64,000 bases of DNA from Pandoraea pneumonica (GTDB taxonomy: Bacteria; Pseudomonadota; Gammaproteobacteria; Burkholderiales; Burkholderiaceae), in contig NZ_CABPSK010000003.1 in assembly GCF_902459645.1 (NCBI RefSeq), positions 248,001 through 312,000 of the forward strand, given 5' to 3'. The stretch's first letter is position 1. Each line of letters opens with the position of its first letter. Below, piece after piece: positions 1-9,708 of this stretch. The notes under the pieces are model-generated. The model was not told the DNA's origin and did no database searches. It saw only the letters and a program-made list of their open reading frames with translations. A program made the position numbers and the translations under genes.

Positions 1-45
1 GTGCAAAAGGCGCTCATGGAGTACCTGATGCTCGGCAAGGTTTAA
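1..45 (+). CDS. argF: C-terminal end of a gene, probably ornithine carbamoyltransferase (partial)
   Basis: The window opens inside a reading frame that ends at TAA 43-45. The 14 visible residues read VQKALMEYLMLGKV. This resembles the C-terminal helix of bacterial ornithine carbamoyltransferases, where a segment like 'RLHVQKALMEYL' is typical. The identification rests on these few residues only. An alternative C-terminus with a similar amphipathic helix cannot be excluded. Confidence 0.5.
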   Translation: MQKALMEYLMLGKV

Positions 46-132
46 GGCCTTCGTCCGTCTCAATAGCTCATCGCAGTAAGTAACCCATTCATAGCCACAC
101 GGTCTAGAGCGCGTCACCCGTCAGAACATTTC

Positions 133-161
133 GGAATTTGCACCACTGCGGTGCAAATTCC
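133..161. promoter_or_regulatory. Perfect 12-bp-arm palindrome containing an NtrC-like box
   Basis: GGAATTTGCACC and GGTGCAAATTCC flank the 5-base spacer ACTGC with no mismatches. The core TGCACC-N5-GGTGCA matches the known NtrC (NRI) recognition consensus. A second small palindrome (TTGTGC-ATC-GCACAA) follows at about 163-177. No T-tract follows on the plus strand, so it is a poor intrinsic terminator for the upstream gene, although that role is not excluded. I could not find a convincing sigma-54 -24/-12 element between here and ppnP. Confidence 0.5.
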
Positions 162-311
162 GTTGTGCATCGCACAAATGTCACCCGGGTCGACGCATGA
201 AACGTGCTAGCATGAATTCACACCTGCCTATCGGATGACTTGGGATTCCCAGGAAAGCCCAGGTTTCCGAGCAGCAGGACATTCGACTTCCGATCCAAAC
301 CGCATCCGGTC

Positions 312-635
312 ATGACGCAAAACGCAACGCAGTTCGACAACGTTTCCGTAATCAAGCGCGCTAATACCTATTTCGACGGCAAGTGCGTCTCGCACACCGT
401 GCTGTTCCCGGACGGCACGCGCAAGACGCTCGGCGTGATCTTCCCCGCCACACTGGCTTTCGGCACCGATGCTCCGGAAATCATGGAAGTGACAGGCGGC
501 CGCTGCCGCATTCGTCTGGCCGGTCAAACCGAGTGGCAGGAATACGCCGCCGGCGAGCAGTTCTCCGTGCCGGGCAACAGCAAGTTCGATATCGAGGTCG
601 TCGAGACGCTCGATTACGTTTGCCACTACGGCTAA
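312..635 (+). CDS. ppnP: Pyrimidine/purine nucleoside phosphorylase (DUF1255 cupin)
   Basis: This 107-residue protein matches the PpnP (formerly YaiE, DUF1255) family in length and sequence. The family phosphorolyses several nucleosides to base and ribose-1-phosphate. It is a single small cupin barrel. The [20 protein letters not shown] segment (residues 44-63) is a hallmark, followed by the cupin turn [16 protein letters not shown] (81-96). I chose the ATG at 312, which begins [10 protein letters not shown]; a longer frame from 240 would add a basic tail not seen in the family. It stands alone between the putative argF end and a patatin gene. The NtrC-like palindrome lies about 150 bases upstream. 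Confidence 0.88.
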   Translation: MTQNATQFDNVSVIKRANTYFDGKCVSHTVLFPDGTRKTLGVIFPATLAFGTDAPEIMEVTGGRCRIRLAGQTEWQEYAAGEQFSVPGNSKFDIEVVETLDYVCHYG

Positions 636-721
636 CCGTCGGCCAGCATCGCAACCGCACGGATTGATTCGCGCGGTTGCCCTCTCGGCCGGTTCAGCGC
701 GGCCCGGCGCCGCTACTCACT

Positions 722-2164
722 ATGTCGCGTCTGCCCCCCGAATCTGCCGACGACGCTGCCGGCAACACCCCTTCTGCGGCCACGTCAGGCCCAAACCTCC
801 CAATCGCCTCTACGGGCGCTACCGGGCCTACGCCCGCCACCTCTGCCGCCGCCACGCATGCGAACGGCAACGCCTCCGATCTTGAACCCACCGACGTGCC
901 GTTGCTGCCGCCCGACGGGCTGACGAAATCTGGCAAACCGGCGAAACCCATCAAGGCGAGAACCCGCAAATCCGATCCAGCGACGCCCAATGGTCAGGTC
1001 GACACGAAGGGCAGCACCGATTCAGTCAACGAATCAGCGGCGGCCACGGCCAGCAAAGCCAAGACCACCCGTCCGACACGCAGCCGTCGTGGCAGCGCCA
1101 AGAAGAAAGGCATCGATCTCGGCTTGCAAGGCGGCGGTGCGCATGGCGCGTACACGTGGGGCGTACTGGACAAATTGCTCGAAGACGGGCGTCTCGAGTT
1201 CGAGGGCATCAGTGGTGCCTCGGCAGGCACGATGAACGCGCTGGTGCTCGCGCATGGCCTACTGGATCGTCCGGGTGTCGATCCGCGCGAAAAGGCCCGA
1301 GAATCGCTGCACAGCTTCTGGCTCGGGGTCTCGCAGGCCGGGTCGTCGGCGACGGCATGGGCGCAAACCGTCTTCAGTTGGCTCAACGGTCGGCCGACCG
1401 AATATCCGGTGTGGCACGACTGGATGCAAAGCATGCAGCAGTGGATGATGCCGTTCTCGCAGCCCACGGCCGAAATCAACCCGCTGCGCACGGTACTCGA
1501 AGCACAGGTCGACTTTGAGCGGTTGCGCGAGAGTACGGCCACTCGCTTATTCGTCTCCGCGACGAACATTCGCACGGGCAACATCCGCATCTTCCGCACG
1601 CACGAAATCACGCTCGATGTGGCCATGGCGTCGGCCTGCCTGCCGTGGCTCTTCAAGCCGGTGAAGATCGATGAGGATTATTACTGGGACGGCGGCTATC
1701 TCGGCAACCCGCCGCTCTACCCGTTCTATTACGAGACGCTCACGAGCGACATTCTGATCGTGCACATCAACCCGATCGAGCGCAAAGAGAAGCCTGTGCT
1801 GCCGGGCCAGATCATGAATCGGGTGAACGAGATCACCTTCAACGCATCGCTACAGCGCGAATTCCGCGCCATCTCCTTCGTGCACAAGCTGCTCGACGAA
1901 GGCTGGCTCAAGCCGGAATTCCGCAAGCGTTTGAAATACCCGCTGATCCACTCGATTCGTGCCGATAAGGAGCTCTACGACCTCTCGTCGTCGACGAAAT
2001 TCGTGACCGACTGGCACTTTCTGACGACGCTGCGCGATCGCGGACGCGAAGCAGCGGCCCGGTGGCTCGACGAGCATTACAACGATGTCGGGGTACGCTC
2101 CACGGTCGACTTGCGCCGCGACTATCTCCAGCGGCTGCCCGATGCCACGTCGATCAAAGCATGA
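722..2164 (+). CDS. Patatin-like phospholipase (RssA/YlaK-like serine hydrolase)
   Basis: A 480-residue protein with a patatin domain from about residue 130. Visible motifs are the glycine-rich oxyanion loop [14 protein letters not shown] (about 134-147), the nucleophile elbow GASAG (165-169, Ser167) and the catalytic-dyad DGG (Asp323). The family hydrolyses acyl esters of phospholipids. The first 130 residues are Thr/Ala/Pro-rich and turn Lys/Arg-rich just before the domain, so they are probably disordered. There is no obvious Sec signal. I used the ATG at 722; a TTG at 677 would add 15 residues. Its 3' end overlaps the convergent murB by 11 bases. Confidence 0.85.
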   Translation: MSRLPPESADDAAGNTPSAATSGPNLPIASTGATGPTPATSAAATHANGNASDLEPTDVPLLPPDGLTKSGKPAKPIKARTRKSDPATPNGQVDTKGSTDSVNESAAATASKAKTTRPTRSRRGSAKKKGIDLGLQGGGAHGAYTWGVLDKLLEDGRLEFEGISGASAGTMNALVLAHGLLDRPGVDPREKARESLHSFWLGVSQAGSSATAWAQTVFSWLNGRPTEYPVWHDWMQSMQQWMMPFSQPTAEINPLRTVLEAQVDFERLRESTATRLFVSATNIRTGNIRIFRTHEITLDVAMASACLPWLFKPVKIDEDYYWDGGYLGNPPLYPFYYETLTSDILIVHINPIERKEKPVLPGQIMNRVNEITFNASLQREFRAISFVHKLLDEGWLKPEFRKRLKYPLIHSIRADKELYDLSSSTKFVTDWHFLTTLRDRGREAAARWLDEHYNDVGVRSTVDLRRDYLQRLPDATSIKA

Positions 2165-3170
2165 GCGGTTCGGGGTCGAGCGAGATACCGAAGCGCTCGT
2201 GCACGCTGGCCTGCACCGCCTTGGCGAGCGCGACGATATCGGCCCCGCTGGCTCCGCCGCGATTGACCAGCACCAGCGCCTGACGCTCATGCACCGCCGC
2301 TTGGCCCAGCGACTTGCCGCGCCAGCCGCACTGATCGATCAGCCAGCCTGCCGCCACCTTCCAAGTGCCGTCCGGCTGCGCATAGCCAACGATCTGCGCA
2401 AAGCGGTCGCGCAAATCGGCGAACGTCTGCGCATCGACCACGGGGTTCTTGAAGAAGCTGCCGGCATTCCCAAGCACAGCCGGATCGGGAAGCTTGCGGC
2501 GGCGAATATCGGCCACGGCTTCGAATATCTGCACCGCGCTCGGCGATTCGATCCCCGCATCGGCAAACGTACGCGAGACATCGGCATATCCGGTCACCGC
2601 GTGCCACGGACGCGGCAGGCGCAACGTGACCGACACGATGATGAAACGCCCCGGTTCACGCTTGAACAGCGAATCGCGATAGCCGAACGCACAATCGTCG
2701 CGCTCAAGCGTGACGAACTCGCCCGTCGTCGTATCGAGCGCACGCAGCGAGGCGAAACGCTCGGCCAATTCAAGCCCATACGCACCGATGTTTTGGATCG
2801 GCGCGGCACCCAGCGTGCCGGGAATCAGGGCGAGGTTCTCGAGCCCCGGACACCCTTGTTCGAGCGTCCAGCCGACGAAGTCGTGCCAGACCTCGCCTGC
2901 CCCGCCGCGCACATAGCTCGCGTGGGCGTCGTCGGCCAGCCGCTCCCGATGGCGAATCGCCATTTTCAGCACCACGCCGTCGAAGTCTTGTGTCAGCACC
3001 ACGTTGCTGCCGCCACCGAGCACCAGACGCGGCAAACCCGCCAATTCCGGCATGGCGAGGGCGTCCACCAGCGCCGCTTCGCTATCGATCGTGACGAGGT
3101 AGCGGGCTGTGGCAGGCAGACCGAAGGTATTGAATTCGCGCAGGCTGACGTCGCGTTGCAACTGGAGCAT
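2154..3170 (-). CDS. murB: UDP-N-acetylenolpyruvoylglucosamine reductase
   Basis: A 338-residue MurB that reduces UDP-GlcNAc-enolpyruvate to UDP-MurNAc, using NADPH and FAD, in cytoplasmic peptidoglycan precursor synthesis. Recognisable elements are the N-terminal [11 protein letters not shown], the FAD-binding [19 protein letters not shown], the [16 protein letters not shown] motif and the YRDSLFK segment. This pattern is type I MurB (E. coli-like). It is transcribed toward the patatin gene and overlaps its stop tail to tail. A 239-base divergent intergenic space separates it from yajQ. Confidence 0.95.
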   Translation of the reverse strand: MLQLQRDVSLREFNTFGLPATARYLVTIDSEAALVDALAMPELAGLPRLVLGGGSNVVLTQDFDGVVLKMAIRHRERLADDAHASYVRGGAGEVWHDFVGWTLEQGCPGLENLALIPGTLGAAPIQNIGAYGLELAERFASLRALDTTTGEFVTLERDDCAFGYRDSLFKREPGRFIIVSVTLRLPRPWHAVTGYADVSRTFADAGIESPSAVQIFEAVADIRRRKLPDPAVLGNAGSFFKNPVVDAQTFADLRDRFAQIVGYAQPDGTWKVAAGWLIDQCGWRGKSLGQAAVHERQALVLVNRGGASGADIVALAKAVQASVHERFGISLDPEPLML

Positions 3171-3409
3171 GAAGAGTGGTGGTGTTATTCAGCGGCCGCC
3201 CCGGCCCCGTAGACAGCTACGAGATGGATGCGAGACGGGCGGCTGAATTACAATGTCGGGCGAAAGAATTTTGCGCATTATACCGGCCGTACCGCGGACT
3301 GCCCGGATTGCCCCGCGCCATTGCGCACGGCACCGGCAGGTTCGCCACACGGCACTGCACCGGGGCGAGCCGCCCATTTCACGAACCCTTTGTAATTCAG
3401 GAGAGCCAG

Positions 3410-3895
3410 ATGCCATCGTTTGACGTGGTTAGCGAAGCCAACATGGTAGAGGTCAAGAACGCCATCGAGCAGGCCAACAAGGAAATCTCGACGCGTTTCG
3501 ACTTCAAGGGGTCGGACTCGCGTGTCGAGCACAAGGAGCAGGAGATCACCCTGTTCGCCGACGACAACTTCAAGCTCGAACAGGTCACGCAGGTGCTCAT
3601 CAGCAAGATGGCCAAGCGTAACGTCGACGTGCGCTTTCTCGACTACGGCAAGGTCGAAAAGATCAGTGGCGACAAGGTCAAGCAAGTCGTCAAAGTGAAG
3701 AAGGGCGTGGAAGGCGATCTGGCCAAGAAGATCGTGCGCCTGATCAAGGACAGCAAGATGAAGGTGCAGGCGAGCATTCAGGGCGACAGCGTGCGTATCG
3801 CCGGCGCCAAGCGCGACGATCTGCAAAACGCCATCGCGCTGCTGCGCAAGGACGTGACCGACACGCCGCTGGATTTCAACAACTTCCGCGATTAA
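3410..3895 (+). CDS. yajQ: YajQ family nucleotide-binding protein
   Basis: A 161-residue YajQ homologue made of two ferredoxin-like halves. It starts [21 protein letters not shown] in the family pattern and ends in the conserved [10 protein letters not shown]. Xanthomonas and Pseudomonas members bind cyclic di-GMP and influence transcription factors. The ATG at 3410 is chosen because AGGAGA precedes it at normal spacing and the homology begins there; the longer frame from 3176 is spurious. A bidirectional terminator follows directly. Confidence 0.93.
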   Translation: MPSFDVVSEANMVEVKNAIEQANKEISTRFDFKGSDSRVEHKEQEITLFADDNFKLEQVTQVLISKMAKRNVDVRFLDYGKVEKISGDKVKQVVKVKKGVEGDLAKKIVRLIKDSKMKVQASIQGDSVRIAGAKRDDLQNAIALLRKDVTDTPLDFNNFRD

Positions 3896-3915
3896 GTGCT
3901 GTCGTTTCACACAAT

Positions 3916-3947
3916 AAAAAACCCGCAGTTATCGCTGCGGGTTTTTT
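3916..3947. terminator. Bidirectional intrinsic terminator between yajQ and plsY
   Basis: Thirteen bases AAAAAACCCGCAG pair perfectly with CTGCGGGTTTTTT across the loop TTATCG. The A/T flanks give a U-tract on both strands, so it can end yajQ (+) and plsY (-) transcripts. Confidence 0.92.
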
Positions 3948-3976
3948 ATTTGACGAGCATGACGTCTGCGACAGCG

Positions 3977-4579
3977 TTACTTCTTCTGCCCGATGCGGCT
4001 TTCCTTACCGGCGATCAGCTTGCCGATATTCCCGCGGTGGCGATAGATCAGCAGAATCGCCATGACGATGACCGCAGGCGCATACGGCCCGAAGCCGAAC
4101 ATGAACACGTAGTACAGCGGTGCAAACACGGCTGCCACCAGCGCCGCCAGCGACGAATAGCGGAAAAAGACCGCGATGATGAGCCAGGTCGCACCCACCG
4201 CCAGCCCGAGGATCGGGTCGATGGCGATCAGCACGCCCGCTGCGGTCGCCACGCCCTTACCGCCCTTGAAACGCAGGAATACCGGGTAGAGATGGCCGAT
4301 GAACACGGCCAGCGCCACGGCGGCCAGCCCGAAGTCGCCAACGCCCCAGGCATCGGCAAAACGCTCTGCGAGGAAGACGGCGAGCCAGCCCTTGAGCGCG
4401 TCGCCCAACAGCGTGAGCACGGCGGCTTTCTTATTGCCCGAACGCAGTACGTTGGTCGCGCCCGGGTTGCCTGAGCCGTAGCTGCGCGGGTCTGCGAGGC
4501 CCATCGTGCGGCTAACGATCACCGCGAACGGCACCGAGCCGATCAGGTAGGCAAGGACGATAAAAACCAGAGTGGCCAT
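3977..4579 (-). CDS. plsY: Acyl-phosphate:glycerol-3-phosphate acyltransferase
   Basis: A 200-residue polytopic inner-membrane protein of the PlsY family. It makes lysophosphatidic acid from acyl-phosphate and glycerol-3-phosphate. The three conserved cytoplasmic motifs are visible: [11 protein letters not shown] with [14 protein letters not shown], then [10 protein letters not shown], and [19 protein letters not shown]. It runs convergent to yajQ. The kinase gene upstream on the same strand ends 39 bases before its start codon. Confidence 0.95.
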   Translation of the reverse strand: MATLVFIVLAYLIGSVPFAVIVSRTMGLADPRSYGSGNPGATNVLRSGNKKAAVLTLLGDALKGWLAVFLAERFADAWGVGDFGLAAVALAVFIGHLYPVFLRFKGGKGVATAAGVLIAIDPILGLAVGATWLIIAVFFRYSSLAALVAAVFAPLYYVFMFGFGPYAPAVIVMAILLIYRHRGNIGKLIAGKESRIGQKK

Positions 4580-4618
4580 GAACTTCGTGCGTGAGGAAGA
4601 TTTGTAATGGCCGCCATT

Positions 4619-7600
4619 CTACTTGACCCGCCCGGTCGCCCCATTCTGGCAAACACGGGGTTGCGCCCGCGCGGGGTGGTCCCCATGCCCATCGGACTCG
4701 TGTGCCGCGCCCTGCGTTGCGTCGAGCAGCCGCCGCACTCCGCCGATGAATTCACGAAGCAACGCCGATGTCGACGCGAGCGCGTGCACCCCACCCTCAC
4801 CGACGCACTGGTCAATGTCTGCGGCACGCTTGGCGAGTGTGGGTTGCGAAAACGCCCCGAGGACGCCCTTCACCGCATGGAGTTGCTCTCGCAGCCGCCG
4901 GATATCCCCCGCGTCGAATGCGGCCTGGATGTCGTCGACCGTCTGCCGGGTGCCAGCCAGAAAGACTTCGCGCACATGGGGCGGCAGCTCACCGCCGCGC
5001 CAAGACGCCGGATGCGCGGGGTGCGTCGGGTGTGCCGCGTGTGCTGGGTGTGCTGGGTGCGTTGCACGCGCAATCGCATCAGTGCCGATTGACGCGACGA
5101 GGGTGCGCAAACCCGTAAGAGAAAGCGGTTTGGTCAGCACCTTATGCATCCCGGCGGCTTCACATCGCCGATGCTCCTCCTGAGTCGCATGCGCCGTGAG
5201 CGCGACCACCGGAATCGTGGGCCATTGCGAACGAATGCTGCGGGCGAGCACATAGCCGTCGATGTGCGGCATGCCGATATCGGTAATCACCAAATCGAAG
5301 CTGGCGCGTGAGAGTGCATCGAGCGCCGCACCGCCATCGCCGACCAAGGTACTGCCGTGGCCCAGCGTCGCCAATTGCTCGGCGAGCAATACGCCATTCG
5401 CCTTGCAGTCTTCCGCAATCAGCACGCGCAGCGGTCTGGCTGTTCTCGAAACGCCGGACTGCGTCGCACTCGGCAACGATTCGGCGCCGACGACATCCCA
5501 TTGCTGAGCGTGCAGGACGAACTTCAATGCGGCGAGCAGCGCGCGAGGGGAGTAACTGGACACGTGCACCGTCCTGCCTTCGCGCACGGGTTGCAACGGC
5601 CCTTGCGCGTGGCAATCGATGATCCAGCCCCCGGAGGCAACGTGCGACGTCGCGTCACGCGTGAGCGCCGCCGCGCGATCGCCGATCACGATGACCACGC
5701 GCACACGCGTGTATGCAGCGTCGTTCAGACTCGCCGCATCACGGCAAGGCAGAACCACCAGCCCCCAGGCTTCGAGCTGGGCTGTCGTATGAAATAACGT
5801 TTGAGATGCGGCATGGGATACCGACCGAGATACCAAGCGCTCCCCCGACTGGCCCTGCTGCGCCACAAGCGCGACGACCTCACCCGAGAAGGGTGCGGTT
5901 GCAGGTCCTTGATGCGGCATGGCCGAGCCCGCCAACGCCAGCTTCACGGTGCAACGCGTACCGCTGCCGAGCCTGCTGCGCATCGAAAGACTCCCACCCA
6001 TCGCATCGACGAGCCGTCGACACAGTGCCAGCCCCAGGCCAGTGCCGCCGTACTGCCGGTGAATCGACGGGTCCGCCTGCGAGAACAGACCAAACACACG
6101 CGTTTGCGCTTCCTCCGAAATCCCGATGCCTGTGTCTTCGACGTGCAGCGCAAGCCACTGCTCAGCGATTTCGATGTGCAGGGTGACGGTACCTTCCGAC
6201 GTGAACTTGACCGCGTTCGAGAGTAGATTGCTCAACACCTGCGACAACCGAGTGGCGTCCCCCACCACTTGCGCCACGACGATATGGTCGGTCTCGAAGC
6301 GCGAGAGCAACGTCAGCCCCTTCGCGTGTGCCATCGGAGCGAAAAGCGCGAGTGACTTCTCGACGATCGGCACGACATCGAAGCACTCGTTCTCGATTGT
6401 CATCTCCCCCGCTTCAATCTTCGAAAAATCGAGGACGTCGGCAATGATGCGCATCAACTGTTCCGACGCCGCGCTAACGGTCGCCACGCGCGCCTGCACC
6501 AACGGCGCAAGCGCCGAATGAGAAAGCAGTTCGAGATTGCCGAGTATCGCGTGCAACGGCGTGCGTATTTCGTGGCTCATCGCGGCGAGGAATGCGGACT
6601 TCGAGGCGTTTGCCGCATCGGCGGCAAGGCGCGCTGCCAGTAAATCTTTTTCCAGACGCTTGCGTGCGGTGACGTCGGTCATGGCCACGACTAGCACGGC
6701 CTCGCCCCGATAGCGTGCCGGTGCCATGCGCACCGACAAATCGACCGCGCCGCCGTCGCGCGTGGCGAGCGTCATGGCGAGTTCGCACACTGCGCCGCCC
6801 GGCGACGAACGCCGCGTGTACTTTTCGACGAGATCGGCAATCCACCATGCCGGACCATCGGCCGCCTGCTCCAGCCACAGCGTCATGCTCGGGCTGCAAC
6901 GCAGCGGCTTGCAAGTACTCAGCGATATCAAGCCCAATCCGACGGGTGCCGTATCGATCATCGTGCTACTGAGATGCTCGCCCTCGAACAGCCGCGCCGA
7001 GCGTTCGAACATCGGGGCAAACACGTGCCGGTTGAACAGTACCAACAGCAGCCACATGAGCCCGACGATGCCGAGCGTGGTCACCGCCGCCGTCACGAAC
7101 GGCGCCATCACGTTGCTCACGGCTTGCCGCCACGGCTGTGCATAAATGACGAACCAGCCCGTGTCGGCGAGCGGCACTGCCAAGGTAAAGACCCCGGCAC
7201 GAAAGGCGTCGCTCACGCCTTGCTGCGCGGCGGCCACCACGCCTGAGGCCAAAACGCGTTGCACGAGCGCTTCGTCCACGCCCAGACGTGAGCCTGTCTG
7301 CACCAACCGTAGTGCGTCGTCGACCAGCAGGAATGTGCCGTCGAAATGCGGCACCGGGAACCACGTATCGAACAACGCGAACGCGCCCTCCTGCGCCTCC
7401 TGTGTCGCTTTCACCGCCTGCCCCGCCTGCACCTGCTGAACGATCGCTCGCGCTTGCGTGGCGCCGATTCGTCCCAGATCCAGCGACAACTCGCGGTACT
7501 CGCGCATCAACTGGTGATGCACCGTCGACACCATGCCGAGGAAAAACGCGCCCACCAGCACCGCCGTAATGACCGCCCCACCGCCGAAGATCAACCGGCG

Positions 7601-7651
7601 GTGATAGCGGCGCAGACGCGTGAGCATGCCCTGCCCTGAGTGATTAACCAT
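4619..7651 (-). CDS. BvgS-like hybrid sensor histidine kinase (HK-REC-HPt)
   Basis: A tripartite phosphorelay sensor of about 1010 residues. From the ATG at 7651 it has TM helix 1 (about 20-40), a periplasmic sensing loop, TM helix 2 (about 183-206), a PAS-like segment, HisKA with phospho-acceptor His360 in SHEIRTPL, a HATPase with DTGIGI and GGTGLGLAL, a degenerate receiver-like stretch, a true receiver (LVITDIGMPHIDG) and a C-terminal HPt (LREQLHAVKGVLGAF). A His-Pro-Ala-rich linker joins REC to HPt. No strong ribosome site marks the start; an ATG at 7627 is an alternative. It diverges from an NarL/RcsB-type regulator next to an alpha-fimbrial operon. The arrangement resembles Burkholderia cable-pilus control by a two-component set. 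Confidence 0.88.
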   Translation of the reverse strand: MVNHSGQGMLTRLRRYHRRLIFGGGAVITAVLVGAFFLGMVSTVHHQLMREYRELSLDLGRIGATQARAIVQQVQAGQAVKATQEAQEGAFALFDTWFPVPHFDGTFLLVDDALRLVQTGSRLGVDEALVQRVLASGVVAAAQQGVSDAFRAGVFTLAVPLADTGWFVIYAQPWRQAVSNVMAPFVTAAVTTLGIVGLMWLLLVLFNRHVFAPMFERSARLFEGEHLSSTMIDTAPVGLGLISLSTCKPLRCSPSMTLWLEQAADGPAWWIADLVEKYTRRSSPGGAVCELAMTLATRDGGAVDLSVRMAPARYRGEAVLVVAMTDVTARKRLEKDLLAARLAADAANASKSAFLAAMSHEIRTPLHAILGNLELLSHSALAPLVQARVATVSAASEQLMRIIADVLDFSKIEAGEMTIENECFDVVPIVEKSLALFAPMAHAKGLTLLSRFETDHIVVAQVVGDATRLSQVLSNLLSNAVKFTSEGTVTLHIEIAEQWLALHVEDTGIGISEEAQTRVFGLFSQADPSIHRQYGGTGLGLALCRRLVDAMGGSLSMRSRLGSGTRCTVKLALAGSAMPHQGPATAPFSGEVVALVAQQGQSGERLVSRSVSHAASQTLFHTTAQLEAWGLVVLPCRDAASLNDAAYTRVRVVIVIGDRAAALTRDATSHVASGGWIIDCHAQGPLQPVREGRTVHVSSYSPRALLAALKFVLHAQQWDVVGAESLPSATQSGVSRTARPLRVLIAEDCKANGVLLAEQLATLGHGSTLVGDGGAALDALSRASFDLVITDIGMPHIDGYVLARSIRSQWPTIPVVALTAHATQEEHRRCEAAGMHKVLTKPLSLTGLRTLVASIGTDAIARATHPAHPAHAAHPTHPAHPASWRGGELPPHVREVFLAGTRQTVDDIQAAFDAGDIRRLREQLHAVKGVLGAFSQPTLAKRAADIDQCVGEGGVHALASTSALLREFIGGVRRLLDATQGAAHESDGHGDHPARAQPRVCQNGATGRVK

Positions 7652-7746
7652 GTCGTGCTTTGCGCTCTCGCGCACCGTCGACGCGACGCCCGCGTCGAGC
7701 GAATTATGTCGTCGGAAATCACCGGGATCGGGCGAATACCCGCTAG

Positions 7747-7764
7747 TTTCTGACTTGTCAGAAA
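7747..7764. promoter_or_regulatory. Palindromic operator between sensor kinase and response regulator
   Basis: TTTCTGAC and GTCAGAAA form a perfect inverted repeat around TT in the divergent kinase/regulator intergenic region. The same core, TCTGAC-N2-GTCAGA, recurs at 14030-14043 upstream of the fimbrial operon. NarL-family regulators bind inverted heptamers, so autoregulation by the adjacent regulator is a reasonable inference. Confidence 0.6.
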
Positions 7765-7899
7765 GAACCCGGGCAAAAGTGGGAAAACACCCGTTTATGG
7801 GTTTAGCGCACGTTACGCCGCGCGTTTGTACGCAATTCGCGGAACCCGTGGCAGGTAGCCGATGCCTCACACGCGCCCCTTTGGCGGAGACATAGGCAC

Positions 7900-8571
7900 A
7901 TGACAAAAATACGCGTTGCCCTGGCCGACGATCACCCGGCCATTCTTGCCGGCTTGCGGTACGAACTGGAAAATCAGCCATCGCTGGCTGTCGTGGGTAC
8001 CGCGCGAAATTCCACGGCGATCGTCGAGTCGATTCTGCGCGCCCCTTGCGACGTCCTCGTCACCGATTACGCAATGCCTGGCGGTCGATATGGTGACGGC
8101 ATGACGCTACTCGGTTACCTGCATCGCACGTTCCCCAAATTGCGTGTCGTCGTCCTCACGTCGATCGAAAACCCGGCGCTCTTGCGGCAAATCGGCGCGT
8201 CGGGCATTCGCGCGGTACTCAACAAGACGGGCGACTTACATCACCTGATCGCCGCCATTCATGCGGTGTATCTGGGGCACGAATTTCGTTGCCCCGCATC
8301 AGGGCCGAGACCAGCGTCGAGCACCGCAGGCAAACCGCTGAGCAAACGTGAGTCCGAGGTTTTACGTCTGTACGTTTCCGGTGTGTCGATCACGGGCATT
8401 GCCGCACGATTGCACCGGACCAAGCAGACCATCAGCGCGCAGAAAGTCAGCGCCATGAAAAAGCTCGGCCTCGAGTGCGATGCCGATCTTTACGGCTTTG
8501 CCTTCCGGGCGGGTTTGTCGACAGCGGCTCTATCAAATCCGTCCGGCATCGACAGTCATCTCGAGCCGTAG
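7900..8571 (+). CDS. NarL/RcsB-type response regulator
   Basis: A 223-residue two-domain regulator. The N-terminal receiver carries the acidic pair in LADDH, the phospho-acceptor Asp in VLVTDYAMPGG and the switch region VVLTS. The C-terminal LuxR-type helix-turn-helix begins LSKRESEVLRLYVSG and contains ARLHRTKQTISAQKVSAMKKLGL, which is closer to RcsB than to NarL. It is the likely output of the divergent hybrid kinase. Its 3' end overlaps the convergent adhesin gene by 39 bases, tying it physically to the fimbrial locus it probably controls. Confidence 0.88.
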   Translation: MTKIRVALADDHPAILAGLRYELENQPSLAVVGTARNSTAIVESILRAPCDVLVTDYAMPGGRYGDGMTLLGYLHRTFPKLRVVVLTSIENPALLRQIGASGIRAVLNKTGDLHHLIAAIHAVYLGHEFRCPASGPRPASSTAGKPLSKRESEVLRLYVSGVSITGIAARLHRTKQTISAQKVSAMKKLGLECDADLYGFAFRAGLSTAALSNPSGIDSHLEP

Positions 8572-9708
8572 CGTGCCCTCGTACTCGCCGTGGCGTTTGG
8601 TCGTCACCACAAATGGCGCGATTTCGAAGTTCAGCCGTGCCGGGGTGCACGCCACCGGCACGGGAATGCCCGGAAGTCTGACCAACCGGATCGGAGATTG
8701 CGACGTCGGCGAAAACGCCATGCCCGCCGCGTCGCCGATCCGCAACCACTGCGTCGCGCCGTCGTAGGTCAACCCGACGCGGTAATCGATTCGGTCGACG
8801 GGCAACAGCCCGGGCGTGCCGCGCGCAGCGATCGAGGCATACCCTGCGGGCTGTTCTGGAAACTGTCCGCCCGGACCAGTGGCGCGCACGCGCAACGCTC
8901 CATCGCTGTTCGATCCGAAGCCGTCGTAGAAGCACAAGTCCAACGCGCGCCCGCCGAAGATCACGGGGACGAACCCAGCCCCCGGACGGCTGCGCAAATC
9001 GAACGCAACGCGCGGGTTAACCGTCGCGAGCGTCGGAAAATAGATTTGCGCGTTGTTGCGGTCGGTCACGTTCAGCGTGATGTCGTACACGTGCGTAGCA
9101 CTGGGGGCGGTCTGTCCGAGTTCGATGACATTGAGCATCAGTTGCGCCCGCCAGATACCGGCCATCGGCACTTTGGCCATCTCTTCCCGGCTCAGGCTCA
9201 AGTCGTAACGCGACGCGTCATAACGTCTGCCACCACACGTCCCGTTGTTCGTATTGTCGTGAAGCTGCCGACGAACGTGGTTGCACGTCGAGCCGCTCAC
9301 CGTCACGATCTTGGCGCCTGTCGCAACGAGGTCCACGGCATGATGCGTTCGGCTTTCGACGAAGCGCAGACGAATCCTCGTACGCGCCCCGGACGGGTCT
9401 GAAGTCGGGCGCACCGCGCAGGCACCCACCGCGCTGTCGGCATTGGAGCGGCAACCATAAGCCGTTCGCGAGCCGCGGATTTCCCCCGGCGTGTAGTGGA
9501 CCTGAAGTGGTTCTCTGAACTGCCAGTCCGCGGCGATGCTCGAACGATCGACCGTTTGCTCGACGCTTTCCCGGTGATCGACCGGAAACGCCTGTGCAAA
9601 TACGTCGTCTGCGATCCAGAGACTCCCCAGCGCGACGGCACCTGCCATCAGATACGGCACCGCCCAACGCGGCACTCCCCTGTTACCGCGTAACTGCATC
9701 AGCGACAT
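8533..9708 (-). CDS. CfaE/CblD-like fimbrial tip adhesin
   Basis: A 391-residue exported protein, last gene of the alternate chaperone-usher operon. A signal-like hydrophobic segment (VPYLMAGAVALGSLWIA) precedes AQAFPVD. The C-terminal half has the LDLCFYDGFGSNSDG motif typical of CS1-family minor pilins/adhesins such as CfaE and CblD. Several cysteines (YGCRSN, VGACAV, STCNH, GTCGG) suggest disulphides in the adhesin domain. I prefer the ATG at 9708, with AGGAG about ten bases upstream, over the GTG at 9738. Either start overlaps the 3' end of the usher gene, implying coupled translation. Receptor specificity cannot be read from the sequence. Confidence 0.82.
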   Translation of the reverse strand: MSLMQLRGNRGVPRWAVPYLMAGAVALGSLWIADDVFAQAFPVDHRESVEQTVDRSSIAADWQFREPLQVHYTPGEIRGSRTAYGCRSNADSAVGACAVRPTSDPSGARTRIRLRFVESRTHHAVDLVATGAKIVTVSGSTCNHVRRQLHDNTNNGTCGGRRYDASRYDLSLSREEMAKVPMAGIWRAQLMLNVIELGQTAPSATHVYDITLNVTDRNNAQIYFPTLATVNPRVAFDLRSRPGAGFVPVIFGGRALDLCFYDGFGSNSDGALRVRATGPGGQFPEQPAGYASIAARGTPGLLPVDRIDYRVGLTYDGATQWLRIGDAAGMAFSPTSQSPIRLVRLPGIPVPVACTPARLNFEIAPFVVTTKRHGEYEGTLRLEMTVDAGRI

